This document shows positions 1 through 7,821 of a DNA stretch of 64,000 nt, in pieces; within the stretch, counting starts at the first letter, position 1, and the number at the start of each line of letters is the position of its first letter. Under the pieces are notes generated by a model that had not been told where the DNA came from, did not search any database, and saw only the letters and a program-made list of their open reading frames with translations. Origin of the DNA: Sphingobacterium sp. HMA12. Its GTDB lineage: Bacteria > Bacteroidota > Bacteroidia > Sphingobacteriales > Sphingobacteriaceae. The stretch is from contig NZ_BEYR01000002.1 in NCBI RefSeq assembly GCF_002933815.1, forward strand, positions 248,001-312,000, written 5' to 3'. A program made the position numbers and the translations under genes.

Positions 1-917
1 TAGATCTGCGGATTGATGTAGTCGATCCAGCCTTCCTGCATCCATTTTACACCGTCTGCATAAAGCTCCCGATACGCACTTAAACCACGGGTTTCCGAAC
101 CAATGCTATTGTTTTCCTTATTGTCCCATACGCCACATGGACTGATACCATATTTGACATAGGGTTTTATTCTTTTGATCGCGATGCCGAGGTCCCGCAC
201 AAGCATGTTTACATTATTGCGCCGCCAGTCTTCAATATTTTCAATCCCATTATTATATTGGGCAAAAGTCAGCTGATCCGGTACGGATGTATTGCGGCTG
301 TCTGGATAAGGATAAAAATAGTCGTCAAAATGGATACCATCGACATCGTAATTTTTAACAACATCCATGATGACATCAATGATATATTTACGGACATCCG
401 GTAGCCCCGGATTGAAAAGCTTTTTCCCGGCATACGTAAAGAACCATTCGGGATGACGTTTGGTAATATGGTCATCGGAGAAATGAGCAGGATTCAATGT
501 TGTCGAAGCACGATAAGGATTGAACCAGGCATGTAATTCCATTCCTCTTTTGTGTGCTTCCTCAATTGCAAATTGTAACGGATCATAGAACGGGGTCGGG
601 GCCTGCCCTTGTTTTCCGGTTAAATATCGGCTCCAGGGCTCCCTGCTTTTTGCATAAAAGGCGTCTGCAGCAGGCCGTACCTGCAGGATGATCGCATTTA
701 AGCCAGCGCTTCGATGCTGGTCCAGCAGATCGATAAATTCCTGCTTTTGCAACGCTACATTGTTACTCGCTTTGACAGAAGGCCAGTCTATATTACCGAT
801 GGTAGCTACCCATACACCACGAAACTCCCGTTTAGGTAGCTGTTGGGAATATGTTCTGATCGAAAATAAACAGATAAAAAAGGCAAAAAAAGAATATAAA
901 TATGTTTTTCCCGTCAT
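1..917 (-). CDS. GHL10 (DUF187) family glycoside hydrolase-like protein, 3' end cut by window
   Basis: The reading frame is open from an ATG at 917 down to base 1, giving 305 codons without a stop; the C-terminus lies outside the window. A signal peptide (about residues 1-22) is followed by the GHL10 opening REFRGVWVATIGNIDWPS, then ILQVRPAADAFY, ELHAWFNPYRA and the conserved core DGIHFDDYFYPY. The family has a TIM-barrel fold and is predicted to cleave glycans in the periplasm or at the surface; the substrate is unknown. It is a paralog of the intact gene at 35858-37480 and of the decayed copy at 55930-56477. A TATCTTTG -7 element lies just upstream. The family assignment is firm, the function is not. 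Confidence 0.9.
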   Translation of the reverse strand, partial: MTGKTYLYSFFAFFICLFSIRTYSQQLPKREFRGVWVATIGNIDWPSVKASNNVALQKQEFIDLLDQHRSAGLNAIILQVRPAADAFYAKSREPWSRYLTGKQGQAPTPFYDPLQFAIEEAHKRGMELHAWFNPYRASTTLNPAHFSDDHITKRHPEWFFTYAGKKLFNPGLPDVRKYIIDVIMDVVKNYDVDGIHFDDYFYPYPDSRNTSVPDQLTFAQYNNGIENIEDWRRNNVNMLVRDLGIAIKRIKPYVKYGISPCGVWDNKENNSIGSETRGLSAYRELYADGVKWMQEGWIDYINPQI

Positions 918-935
918 TCTATAAATTGTAGCCAA

Positions 936-943
936 CAAAGATA
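936..943 (-). promoter_or_regulatory. Predicted Bacteroidota -7 element for the GHL10 gene
   Basis: The minus strand reads TATCTTTG, a full match to TAnnTTTG. Transcription would start near 929, leaving a 5' leader of about 12 bases before the ATG at 917. The expected -33 TTTG is only loosely present. Confidence 0.45.
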
Positions 944-1099
944 GGGAAGGATTTCTTACTTTTTCGCTAAAAAATGTAAGATGTTTGTTGGATACTTGTT
1001 AAAAGAATGTCAGCTTGGTTTTCAAAATGATAATAATGCAAATACAGGTAACATTGTACCGTTATTTGTGCTAATTTAGATGCGGTTTTCACAAAAGCT

Positions 1100-2560
1100 A
1101 TGAAAAACGAGCTAACCGCAACAATGAAGATTATGAGCAAAGAACAAATATCCGTTTTTGATATGTTTAAGATTGGTATCGGACCATCCAGTTCGCATAC
1201 TTTGGGGCCTTGGCGTGCCGCCCAACAATTTACCCAAGTCCTTCAGGCAAAAGGTGTATTGAATGAGGTGGAGCAGATCAAGATTTTGCTTTATGGATCT
1301 TTGGCCAAAACCGGTGCCGGGCACGGTACGGATATTGCTGTTCTGCTTGGCTTAAGTGGAGACGATCCTGTTACCTTCGATGTTGACCGTGTGACACCAA
1401 AGGTGGCCCATATCAAAAGCGTTGGCCAATTGGAAGTGGCCGGTAAACATACCGTTCCGTTCTCTTATCAGGAGGATCTTCTTTTCCTTTACACCGAGAG
1501 TTTGCCCTTCCATCCAAATGCCGTTACATTTCAGGCCTTTCTGTCAAGTGGTAAGGCCATTACCGAAACCTATTATTCCATAGGTGGCGGTTTTGTCGTG
1601 CAGGAAAATGATACCGAGAGTGTTCTATCCGAAGTAGATCTTCCCTTTCCAGTAGATACTGCGCAGGAACTGCTGCACTGGACCATGAAAACAGGGCTGA
1701 AAATATCAGAACTCGTGCTAGAAAATGAATGCGCTTGGCGCGAGGAAAGTGAAACAGTCGCTGGAGTACTGAATATTTATAAAACGATCTATGAATGTAT
1801 CTATCGGGGCTGTCACACCGGAGGCACATTACCGGGAGGCTTGAACGTGGAGCGCCGGGCGGCGAAACTAAATAAAAAATTGATGCAGGGCCGGAGTTAT
1901 CAGGATTATGAATCATGGGTGACGGCAATTCGTGAAGGCGGACAGAATTTTCAGTATATCCTGGATTGGGTGAGCTGTTTTGCCCTTGCAGTCAATGAGG
2001 AGAATGCCTCTTTTGGCCGTGTAGTTACTGCGCCTACCAATGGAGCTTCAGGAGTTATACCTGCCGTTTTACAGTATTTTATTACCTTCCATGATGGGAT
2101 GCGGGAAAATAAAATCGTTCAGTTTATTCTAACCGCTTCAGAGATCGGATCAATTTTTAAAAAGAATGCGACAATTTCAGCGGCCATGGGCGGCTGCCAA
2201 GCAGAGATTGGCGTATCCTCAGCCATGGCTGCCGGTGCTTTAACCGAGGTATTGGGTGGATCACAACGTCAGGTACTGATGGCTGCGGAGATCGCGATGG
2301 AACATCACCTCGGACTGACCTGTGATCCGATCGGTGGACTGGTACAGATCCCCTGCATCGAACGCAATACCATGGGCGCGATAAAGGCCATTACTGCGGC
2401 TCAGCTGGCGCTGCAATCCAATCCGGATAAGGCCAAAGTAAGCTTGGATACCGTTGTTAAAACCATGTGGGAAACGGCATTGGATATGAATGCCAAATAT
2501 AAAGAAACGGCAGACGGAGGTCTGGCTGTCAATATTCCATTGAGTTTGCCAGAATGTTAA
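1100..2560 (+). CDS. sdaA: L-serine ammonia-lyase (L-serine dehydratase), single-chain iron-sulfur type
   Basis: Converts L-serine to pyruvate and ammonia in the cytoplasm. The protein has the regulatory beta domain first ([22 protein letters not shown]) and the catalytic alpha domain after about residue 190 ([51 protein letters not shown]). The three internal cysteines in these motifs fit 4Fe-4S ligands. It ends in SLPEC; in characterised relatives a C-terminal cysteine tail can occupy the cluster in the resting enzyme. The total of 486 residues fits the fused form. The first ATG (1100) is used, but starts at 1124 or 1133 (MSKEQIS) would match relatives better, since the first 11 residues look like leader sequence. 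It stands alone between a divergent GHL10 gene and a hydrolase. Confidence 0.95.
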   Translation: MKNELTATMKIMSKEQISVFDMFKIGIGPSSSHTLGPWRAAQQFTQVLQAKGVLNEVEQIKILLYGSLAKTGAGHGTDIAVLLGLSGDDPVTFDVDRVTPKVAHIKSVGQLEVAGKHTVPFSYQEDLLFLYTESLPFHPNAVTFQAFLSSGKAITETYYSIGGGFVVQENDTESVLSEVDLPFPVDTAQELLHWTMKTGLKISELVLENECAWREESETVAGVLNIYKTIYECIYRGCHTGGTLPGGLNVERRAAKLNKKLMQGRSYQDYESWVTAIREGGQNFQYILDWVSCFALAVNEENASFGRVVTAPTNGASGVIPAVLQYFITFHDGMRENKIVQFILTASEIGSIFKKNATISAAMGGCQAEIGVSSAMAAGALTEVLGGSQRQVLMAAEIAMEHHLGLTCDPIGGLVQIPCIERNTMGAIKAITAAQLALQSNPDKAKVSLDTVVKTMWETALDMNAKYKETADGGLAVNIPLSLPEC

Positions 2561-2587
2561 GGTCTTACCGAGTGTTTTTGTTTTTCG

Positions 2588-2595
2588 TATCTTTG
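2588..2595 (+). promoter_or_regulatory. Predicted -7 element for the MBL-fold hydrolase gene
   Basis: TATCTTTG matches TAnnTTTG about 43 bases before the ATG at 2638, in the short gap after sdaA. No good TTTG is seen at the usual -33 distance, so support is moderate. Confidence 0.4.
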
Positions 2596-2637
2596 ACGCT
2601 GTTGAACAAAAATACGCTCATAAATTAGTATACGCGA

Positions 2638-3426
2638 ATGAAATACTGTGCGATAGCCTCCGGTAGTAATGGAAACTGTTATTATATAGCCAAAGATGAT
2701 TCGGCCATCTTGATCGATGCCGGTATCAACAGTAAGCATATTCATCTCCGGATGTATAATCTAGGTATTATCCCTACCCAGATCAAAGCAATTTTCATTA
2801 CGCACGAACATTCAGATCATATTCGCGGATTATCTGTTTTCGCCAAAAAATACAATTTACCCGTATATATCACCAGAGGGAGTTACGATGGATCCCGCCT
2901 GCATTTACCTTCCCACCTGGTTCATATCATTGCGCCAAATGAGGAAGTAGAGATTGGTGGACTTAAGATTTATGGAATTCCCAAATACCATGATGCAAAA
3001 GAACCCTGTAGTTTCCTTGTTTCGGATGGTGTCCATAATATTGGTGTGCTGACGGATATCGGACGGCCATGCGAAAATGTACAACAGGTGATTCAACATT
3101 CGGATATCCTCTTGTTGGAATCTAACTATGACGAGGATATGCTACGTACTGGGCGATATTCCTATTTTTTGAAAAATAGGATCAGCAGTGGATGGGGGCA
3201 CCTCTCCAACCGCGTTGCCGTTGAGCTGTTCAACCAATATAGGACAGATCGTCTCAAGCATTTGATTTTAACACACCTTTCGGGTGAAAATAATACGGTC
3301 GATCTTGTTCATGCGACATTCGAGCCCCATTGTGAGCATATCAAGCTGCATGTGGCCACACGTTATCAGGAAACGGAATTATTCGATATTGCCCATATCA
3401 ATAGTGTAGTGGCTGCCCTTTCTTAA
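2638..3426 (+). CDS. Metallo-beta-lactamase-fold hydrolase, YycJ/WalJ-like
   Basis: A 262-residue cytoplasmic protein with the MBL-fold signature THEHSDH at residues 57-63 (two-metal site), preceded by ILIDAGINSK. Later metal or active-site positions are in PKYHDAKEPCSF, VLTDIGRP and LTHLSGENN. The N-terminus MKYCAIASGSNGNCYYI is typical of the WalJ/YycJ group, proposed 5'-3' DNA exonucleases linked to mismatch repair and, in Firmicutes, to the WalRK operon. No walK or walR is nearby, so only the fold and group are supported. The first ATG fits the family start exactly. Confidence 0.9.
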   Translation: MKYCAIASGSNGNCYYIAKDDSAILIDAGINSKHIHLRMYNLGIIPTQIKAIFITHEHSDHIRGLSVFAKKYNLPVYITRGSYDGSRLHLPSHLVHIIAPNEEVEIGGLKIYGIPKYHDAKEPCSFLVSDGVHNIGVLTDIGRPCENVQQVIQHSDILLLESNYDEDMLRTGRYSYFLKNRISSGWGHLSNRVAVELFNQYRTDRLKHLILTHLSGENNTVDLVHATFEPHCEHIKLHVATRYQETELFDIAHINSVVAALS

Positions 3427-3615
3427 CTTCCTTAATGCCTAGCATTAGGCAAAAGCCCGAACCCTCCTCATCCAATACCCGTCTGGATAAATATAGCTGC
3501 CATTTGCCTGTACGGCAGAATGATAAACGCTGCGACTATTGGTTGCTTTAACCTACCGGTTCGAGATACGTCAGAAGGGAAATCCAGTAAGAGATACGAA
3601 AAATGTAAAATATCC

Positions 3616-3645
3616 TTGATATCCAAAGAATTCCTGTTATATTTG
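3616..3645 (+). promoter_or_regulatory. Predicted promoter of the TonB/PepSY uptake operon
   Basis: TTG (3616-3618), a 19-base spacer and TATATTTG (3638-3645) match the Bacteroidota vegetative promoter. Transcription would begin near 3652, about 280 bases before the first start codon at 3931, leaving a long leader. The preceding stretch 3427-3615 holds only a short TGCCTA/TAGGCA inverted repeat (3436-3451) after the hydrolase gene. Confidence 0.6.
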
Positions 3646-3708
3646 CTCTGTTTTTAATCAGTCTAAATAGTTTTAAGTAATATATTGGCTTGATGAAAAG
3701 CAAAAATA

Positions 3709-3799
3709 CCATGTAATAGACGGCAATCTATCACATGGCAAAATCTACAGACAGCGGCAACTGTCTCTAGTTGACTGAAGCAGTAAGCTGCATCAGTTA
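3709..3799 (+). promoter_or_regulatory. Structured 5' leader with three consecutive hairpins (possible cis-regulatory RNA)
   Basis: Hairpin 1 pairs 3709-3720 with 3727-3738 (one mismatch) around the loop CGGCAA. Hairpin 2 pairs AGACAG (3749-3754) with CTGTCT (3761-3766) around the same loop CGGCAA. Hairpin 3 pairs 3772-3783 with 3788-3799 (one A-A mismatch, one G-T wobble) around TAAG. All three lie downstream of the predicted promoter and upstream of the DUF4198/TonB operon. A further small hairpin (CTCGT/ACGAG, 3866-3880) follows. I do not recognise a known riboswitch with confidence; cobalamin or Ni/Co classes would be the ones to test. Confidence 0.45.
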
Positions 3800-3930
3800 C
3801 CTCCGATAAAGGATATGGAAGGACTTGCAAGATAGCGAATTTAAATGATTTTATTCGTTTGAAAGCTCGTTTTTGACGAGTAGAAACCTTCCTGATAAGT
3901 TGCAGAACTATACGCATCAATCAACATATT

Positions 3931-4647
3931 ATGAAAATTTTAGTTTCGCTTTTTACATTTCTTGCAGCATTGTTTTACTGCAACAGCAGTTATGCTCACG
4001 CACTTTGGATAGAATCAGTACCGTATGGTACGGTTAATCAATCCCATGAAGTTAAGGTTTACTATGGTGAATATGTAACCAATGAAAGAGATCATATAGA
4101 GAAATGGTATTCGGATGTGAAGGATTTTACCTTGCTGTTGCATGCGCCCGGAAAGGCACCTGTGCAGGTACAACTGACCAATAAAGGAGATCATTTTAGC
4201 GGTTCATTCCAACCGACTGAACAGGGTACATACTTTTTATCGGTCGTAAAAGCGCCCAAAGACCTAGGCGGACAGACTAAATATGAGTTTTCATCACTGG
4301 TACCCGTCATCGTCGGTAAATCAGGCAAACTGGATTATAGCGCGATAAAAAATCCACTGCAGGTTGAGCTACTGAATTCAGCCAATGCAAAGAAAGGCGC
4401 CAGTCTGCAGGCGAAGATTACCAGTGAAGGAAAAATCGTTCCCAATGCCAAAGTATCTGTTTTTTCATCCACAGGCTGGGGAAAGGAATTCGTCGCCGAT
4501 GCGAATGGCATAGTGACATTCGATGCGCTATGGTCAGGAGCCTATGTGCTTGAGGCAAGTACGTTTGTTGAAAAAGCCGGTGATCACGGAGGCAAGCCCT
4601 ATGCTTCGTCCTGGCAGGGAAGCACAACTTTTTTTGAAGTAAAATAA
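3931..4647 (+). CDS. DUF4198 domain-containing periplasmic protein
   Basis: A 238-residue secreted protein. The signal peptide ends in SSYA, so the mature protein should begin HALWIESVPYG; an N-terminal histidine followed by L-W is typical of DUF4198 proteins and could bind a metal (inference). The rest is beta-rich, with Ig-like segments (GTYFLSVVKAPKD, then GKIVPNAKVSVFSSTGWGKEF). DUF4198 proteins are often encoded beside TonB receptors for iron or other metals and are annotated as nickel or cobalt uptake accessories, but direct biochemistry is thin. It is the first gene of a five-gene operon ending at 9468 and is followed by a 14-bp inverted repeat. Confidence 0.8.
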   Translation: MKILVSLFTFLAALFYCNSSYAHALWIESVPYGTVNQSHEVKVYYGEYVTNERDHIEKWYSDVKDFTLLLHAPGKAPVQVQLTNKGDHFSGSFQPTEQGTYFLSVVKAPKDLGGQTKYEFSSLVPVIVGKSGKLDYSAIKNPLQVELLNSANAKKGASLQAKITSEGKIVPNAKVSVFSSTGWGKEFVADANGIVTFDALWSGAYVLEASTFVEKAGDHGGKPYASSWQGSTTFFEVK

Positions 4648-4667
4648 ATATTTAATACCTACAACTT

Positions 4668-4709
4668 GAATGGATTCATTTTAAATCTCAAATTCAAATG
4701 AATCCATTC
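4668..4709 (+). repeat. 14-bp perfect inverted repeat between DUF4198 gene and TonB receptor gene
   Basis: GAATGGATTCATTT (4668-4681) is the exact reverse complement of 4696-4709, with a 14-base loop. There is no U-tract, so a classical terminator is unlikely. In mRNA it would form a stable stem 33 bases before the preferred receptor start at 4743. It could set the relative expression of the two genes or be a protein-binding site. Confidence 0.7.
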
Positions 4710-4742
4710 TTTATTACCTATCATCTACATATTGAAACACTA

Positions 4743-7163
4743 ATGAATAAAACTTTAACCTTTCTGGCGATTCCAATGATCAGTTCAATTTTTTCGGTGG
4801 CACAGGCCCAGAGCAAATTGAAGATTGAAGGGATCCTTGTTAATGAAAAATCCGAACCGATTTCGGGCGCAACGATTAAACTATCAAATACAGGTGTCAC
4901 AACGAGCACCGACAGTGAAGGACGCTTTATCTTCGATAGACTTTCTGCCAAAAATTACCGCATGGAAATCAAAGCTTTCGGCTACGGTAAACACTCCATG
5001 GAAGTAACCGTAAAAGAGGAAGAAACACACCTGGGGCCCATCATTATGAAAGGCCAATCCGAGTCTATTGATGAAGTTGCAGTATACGGAAAGTACTATG
5101 AACATTATAAGTTTGACAGTATATCCGGATCATTGCGTCTCAAAACACCGATTTTGGAACTGCCACAAAATATTCAGGTCATCTCTTCGGATCTGATGGC
5201 CGACCAACAGGTCTTTGATATTGTTGATGGTATTACCCGTAATATCAGTGGTGCTACACGTCAGGGACATTGGGACAATCAATATGCCAATATCCGCATG
5301 CGTGGATCCAAGATTCCAGCTTTCCGTAATGGTATGAATATCGAAGCTTCATGGGGGCCTACAGCCGAAGATGCAAGCATGATCGAACGGATCGAATTTG
5401 TGAAGGGACCTGCCGGATTTATGCTTTCAAACGGTGAACCAGGAGGATTTTATAATGTCGTTACCAAAAAGCCAACCGGAAACACGAAAGGTTCTGTGAC
5501 ACTCAATACTGGTAGTTTTAGTACCTATCGCGCAGCGGTTGACTTGGACGGTAAATTAAGGAAAGATGGTAAGTTACTTTACCGTCTTAATGTCGCTGGT
5601 CAACAGAAAGATTTTTATACAAAATATAATTATAGTGATCGTGTTGTGATTGCTCCTGTCTTGACGTATAAGATGGATTCATTGACTTCACTGACGTTTG
5701 AATATACCTATCAAGGTTCGACGTACCTGTCGAACGGTAATTATGCATTTTCGCCAAAAGGATTTGCCGATCCGGGTATTTCGAATGATTTCTTTGCTGG
5801 AGATCCTTCATTCGCGCCAAACAAAATAAAAGATCACAGTGCATATCTATATTTTGATCGAAAACTAAATTCCAAATGGAATTTCCATGGACAGCTGGCC
5901 TATTTTAATTTTAATATGGTCGCCACCAGTTCATGGGTGAGTGCGATGCGTGCCAATGGTGATATGTCTCGAACCTATAATATGGCTGATGAAGCTGGCG
6001 AAAATAAATTTGCACAATTCTCGTTTACAGGAGAAGAATATACCGGCAACGTGCGTCATCGTATATTGGCCGGTGCTGACTTTGGTACTAAAAAATTCTG
6101 GGGTGATTTTGGGGTATTGGCACAAGATACATTGGTCACAAAACCATTGAATGTATATAATCCTGTTTATGGGATCGCAGCAGCGGCAATTCCTAATCCC
6201 GACAGGTCCAAAAGTGTTAAGGTAAGAGCTGGAGGTCAAAATTATGTCAACTCCGTATCGTATTCCTCTTTGTATGTACATGATGAAATGGCATTTTTGG
6301 AAGAAAAACTACGTTTGTCTTTAGGCTTACGTTACACGATAGCCGAAACCATTGGGAAAACCGCTACAGCAGATCGGACGGATAAAGCGCTTACACCACG
6401 TGTCGGATTGAGTTATTCAATAGACAAATCAACGAGTGTTTACGGATTATTTGATCAGTCTTTTGTTCCACAGGCAGGTACTGATTGGGAAGGAAATGCG
6501 TTTAAACCTGTTAGAGGAAATGATTTGGAAGCCGGTATCAAAAAGGAATGGGCTGGCGGAAAGTGGATCTCCACTTTAAGTGCTTATCGGATTAAAAGAC
6601 AAAACGCTTTAACAGATGATATTGATCATCCAATAGCGGGGACTAATAATTACTTTAAAATCGCTCTCGGTGAAACAACAAGCAAAGGAATAGAGTTTGA
6701 TATCACTGGTGAAGTGCTCCCAGGATTGAGTGCAAACGCAAACTATGCATTGACTGATTCCAAAGTATCGAAAGATGGAAAACAGGAAAATATAGGCAAT
6801 ATTACACCGAATACAGCCAAACACACAGCCAATGCCTGGTTAACTTACCGTTTGCAACAGGGACCATTGAGAGGCTTGGGATTAACAGGTAGCGTTCAGG
6901 GGATGTTCGACCGTGCTATTGGAACAACAAAGGAAAGTAACTTTAAGAATTATATAAGAACCGATGGCGGTATTAGTTTTCAAAATGGAAAATACAGTAT
7001 TTCCTTGATGGTTAATAACTTGTTAGATAACAGAAAGCTATTAACTTCCGGCTCTATTACTAAAACGAGTGAGGCATTGAAGAAGCAGGGTATAGTAGAT
7101 TATTATACTTATATCGTTGAGGCAAGACGCAACTTCCGTCTAGGCGTAACTTACAAGTTTTAA
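4743..7163 (+). CDS. TonB-dependent siderophore-type outer-membrane receptor
   Basis: An outer-membrane TonB-gated channel. From the ATG at 4743 the protein has signal peptide MNKTLTFLAIPMISSIFSVAQA, a carboxypeptidase-regulatory-like beta-sandwich (about residues 25-100), a plug with QNIQVISSDLMADQQVFDIVDGITRNISGA and RIEFVKGPAGFMLSNGEPGG, and a 22-strand-type barrel ending in FRLGVTYKF. Plug wording and length (806 residues) match siderophore receptors of the FhuA/FecA/FpvA type rather than SusC. An ATG at 4698 would put 15 residues before the signal peptide and lies inside an inverted-repeat arm, so 4743 is preferred. With the PepSY protein downstream, uptake of a ferric siderophore or another metal chelate is likely; the ligand is unknown. 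Confidence 0.93.
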   Translation: MNKTLTFLAIPMISSIFSVAQAQSKLKIEGILVNEKSEPISGATIKLSNTGVTTSTDSEGRFIFDRLSAKNYRMEIKAFGYGKHSMEVTVKEEETHLGPIIMKGQSESIDEVAVYGKYYEHYKFDSISGSLRLKTPILELPQNIQVISSDLMADQQVFDIVDGITRNISGATRQGHWDNQYANIRMRGSKIPAFRNGMNIEASWGPTAEDASMIERIEFVKGPAGFMLSNGEPGGFYNVVTKKPTGNTKGSVTLNTGSFSTYRAAVDLDGKLRKDGKLLYRLNVAGQQKDFYTKYNYSDRVVIAPVLTYKMDSLTSLTFEYTYQGSTYLSNGNYAFSPKGFADPGISNDFFAGDPSFAPNKIKDHSAYLYFDRKLNSKWNFHGQLAYFNFNMVATSSWVSAMRANGDMSRTYNMADEAGENKFAQFSFTGEEYTGNVRHRILAGADFGTKKFWGDFGVLAQDTLVTKPLNVYNPVYGIAAAAIPNPDRSKSVKVRAGGQNYVNSVSYSSLYVHDEMAFLEEKLRLSLGLRYTIAETIGKTATADRTDKALTPRVGLSYSIDKSTSVYGLFDQSFVPQAGTDWEGNAFKPVRGNDLEAGIKKEWAGGKWISTLSAYRIKRQNALTDDIDHPIAGTNNYFKIALGETTSKGIEFDITGEVLPGLSANANYALTDSKVSKDGKQENIGNITPNTAKHTANAWLTYRLQQGPLRGLGLTGSVQGMFDRAIGTTKESNFKNYIRTDGGISFQNGKYSISLMVNNLLDNRKLLTSGSITKTSEALKKQGIVDYYTYIVEARRNFRLGVTYKF

Positions 7164-7193
7164 TTAAGCGATTCTATATAAATCATTTATACG

Positions 7194-7526
7194 ATGTATA
7201 GCACACTTTTAATAATCGTACTTATTGGAGCTTACCTCTTTTACAACAGCAGTAAAAAAGTGAAGTTTCAGCATAGACCCGAGCGGCTGAAAAAGCTTTG
7301 CGCACAGACTCAGTCTGTGCGTATCTTGAGTATCGGGTTGCTACTTCTCCCATTCGTAGTAATCCTGTATGTACAGGGATTTGGAGCCGGATTCTTTGCT
7401 TTTTTCGCCTATGTCATGTGTATGATGAGCCTAGTGGTCTTATTGAATCCGTATCGTTATTTAACAGCTTACCATGTCCTTGGACTGTATGCTGTCAGTC
7501 TTTGTGTCGAATTTTTGATATCATAA
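7194..7526 (+). CDS. Small three-helix membrane protein (DUF3325-like)
   Basis: A 110-residue protein with an N-terminal transmembrane segment (about 2-16), a basic loop (KKVKFQHRPERLKKL) and two or three further hydrophobic stretches to the C-terminus. It starts 30 bases after the TonB receptor and ends 10 bases before the next gene. In proteobacteria, TonB receptor loci with DUF4198 and PepSY genes often carry DUF3325 and DUF3649 membrane proteins of this size; the position and topology fit DUF3325, but sequence identity is too low to be sure by eye. Confidence 0.65.
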   Translation: MYSTLLIIVLIGAYLFYNSSKKVKFQHRPERLKKLCAQTQSVRILSIGLLLLPFVVILYVQGFGAGFFAFFAYVMCMMSLVVLLNPYRYLTAYHVLGLYAVSLCVEFLIS

Positions 7527-7536
7527 TTGATTCTTT

Positions 7537-7815
7537 ATGCCAGCAAATAAAAAATACCTGAGTTCACCCTTTCAACGGTTTCTGAAAATAACAGCCGGAT
7601 TTATCGGCGGGTATATTGTTATGCTTTCTTTCCATGTATTGCTGACAGCTGTGTTTGAGAAAAAGGATGTTGTTATGACTGCCGGATTCACAGGTTACCT
7701 TCTTTGGGCTGTATTGATGCTCCTTGCCTTTCTTTCCAAAAGCGGATGGAAAATATGGGGAATTTATTTACTCTTGGCTGCGTTTTTTTCGTTGCCTTAT
7801 TTGTTAAAGATGTAA
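7537..7815 (+). CDS. Small membrane protein (DUF3649-like)
   Basis: A 92-residue protein with three hydrophobic segments (about 18-40, 46-63, 70-90) and a short basic N-terminus (MPANKKYLSSPFQRFLK). It sits between the previous small membrane protein and the PepSY protein with gaps of 10 and 6 bases, so it is clearly in the operon. Motif GFTGYLLWAVLMLLAFLSKSGWKIW resembles the DUF3649 ending, where a tryptophan-rich last loop is common. The function is unknown; a helper role in reductive release of imported metal is inference from context. Confidence 0.65.
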   Translation: MPANKKYLSSPFQRFLKITAGFIGGYIVMLSFHVLLTAVFEKKDVVMTAGFTGYLLWAVLMLLAFLSKSGWKIWGIYLLLAAFFSLPYLLKM

Positions 7816-7821
7816 TCAATT

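Noticed and set aside
3709..3799. Calling the leader a cobalamin or NiCo riboswitch
   Set aside because: CGGCAAC and GAAGCAG segments faintly recall those classes, but the required conserved boxes are not all present and I could not run a covariance model.
3663..3920. 85-residue minus-strand frame upstream of the DUF4198 gene
   Set aside because: It lies antisense to the predicted hairpin leader, has no export or domain signal, and its composition looks random.
4698..4742. ATG at 4698 as start of the TonB receptor
   Set aside because: It adds 15 residues before a clear signal peptide and lies in the arm of an inverted repeat.
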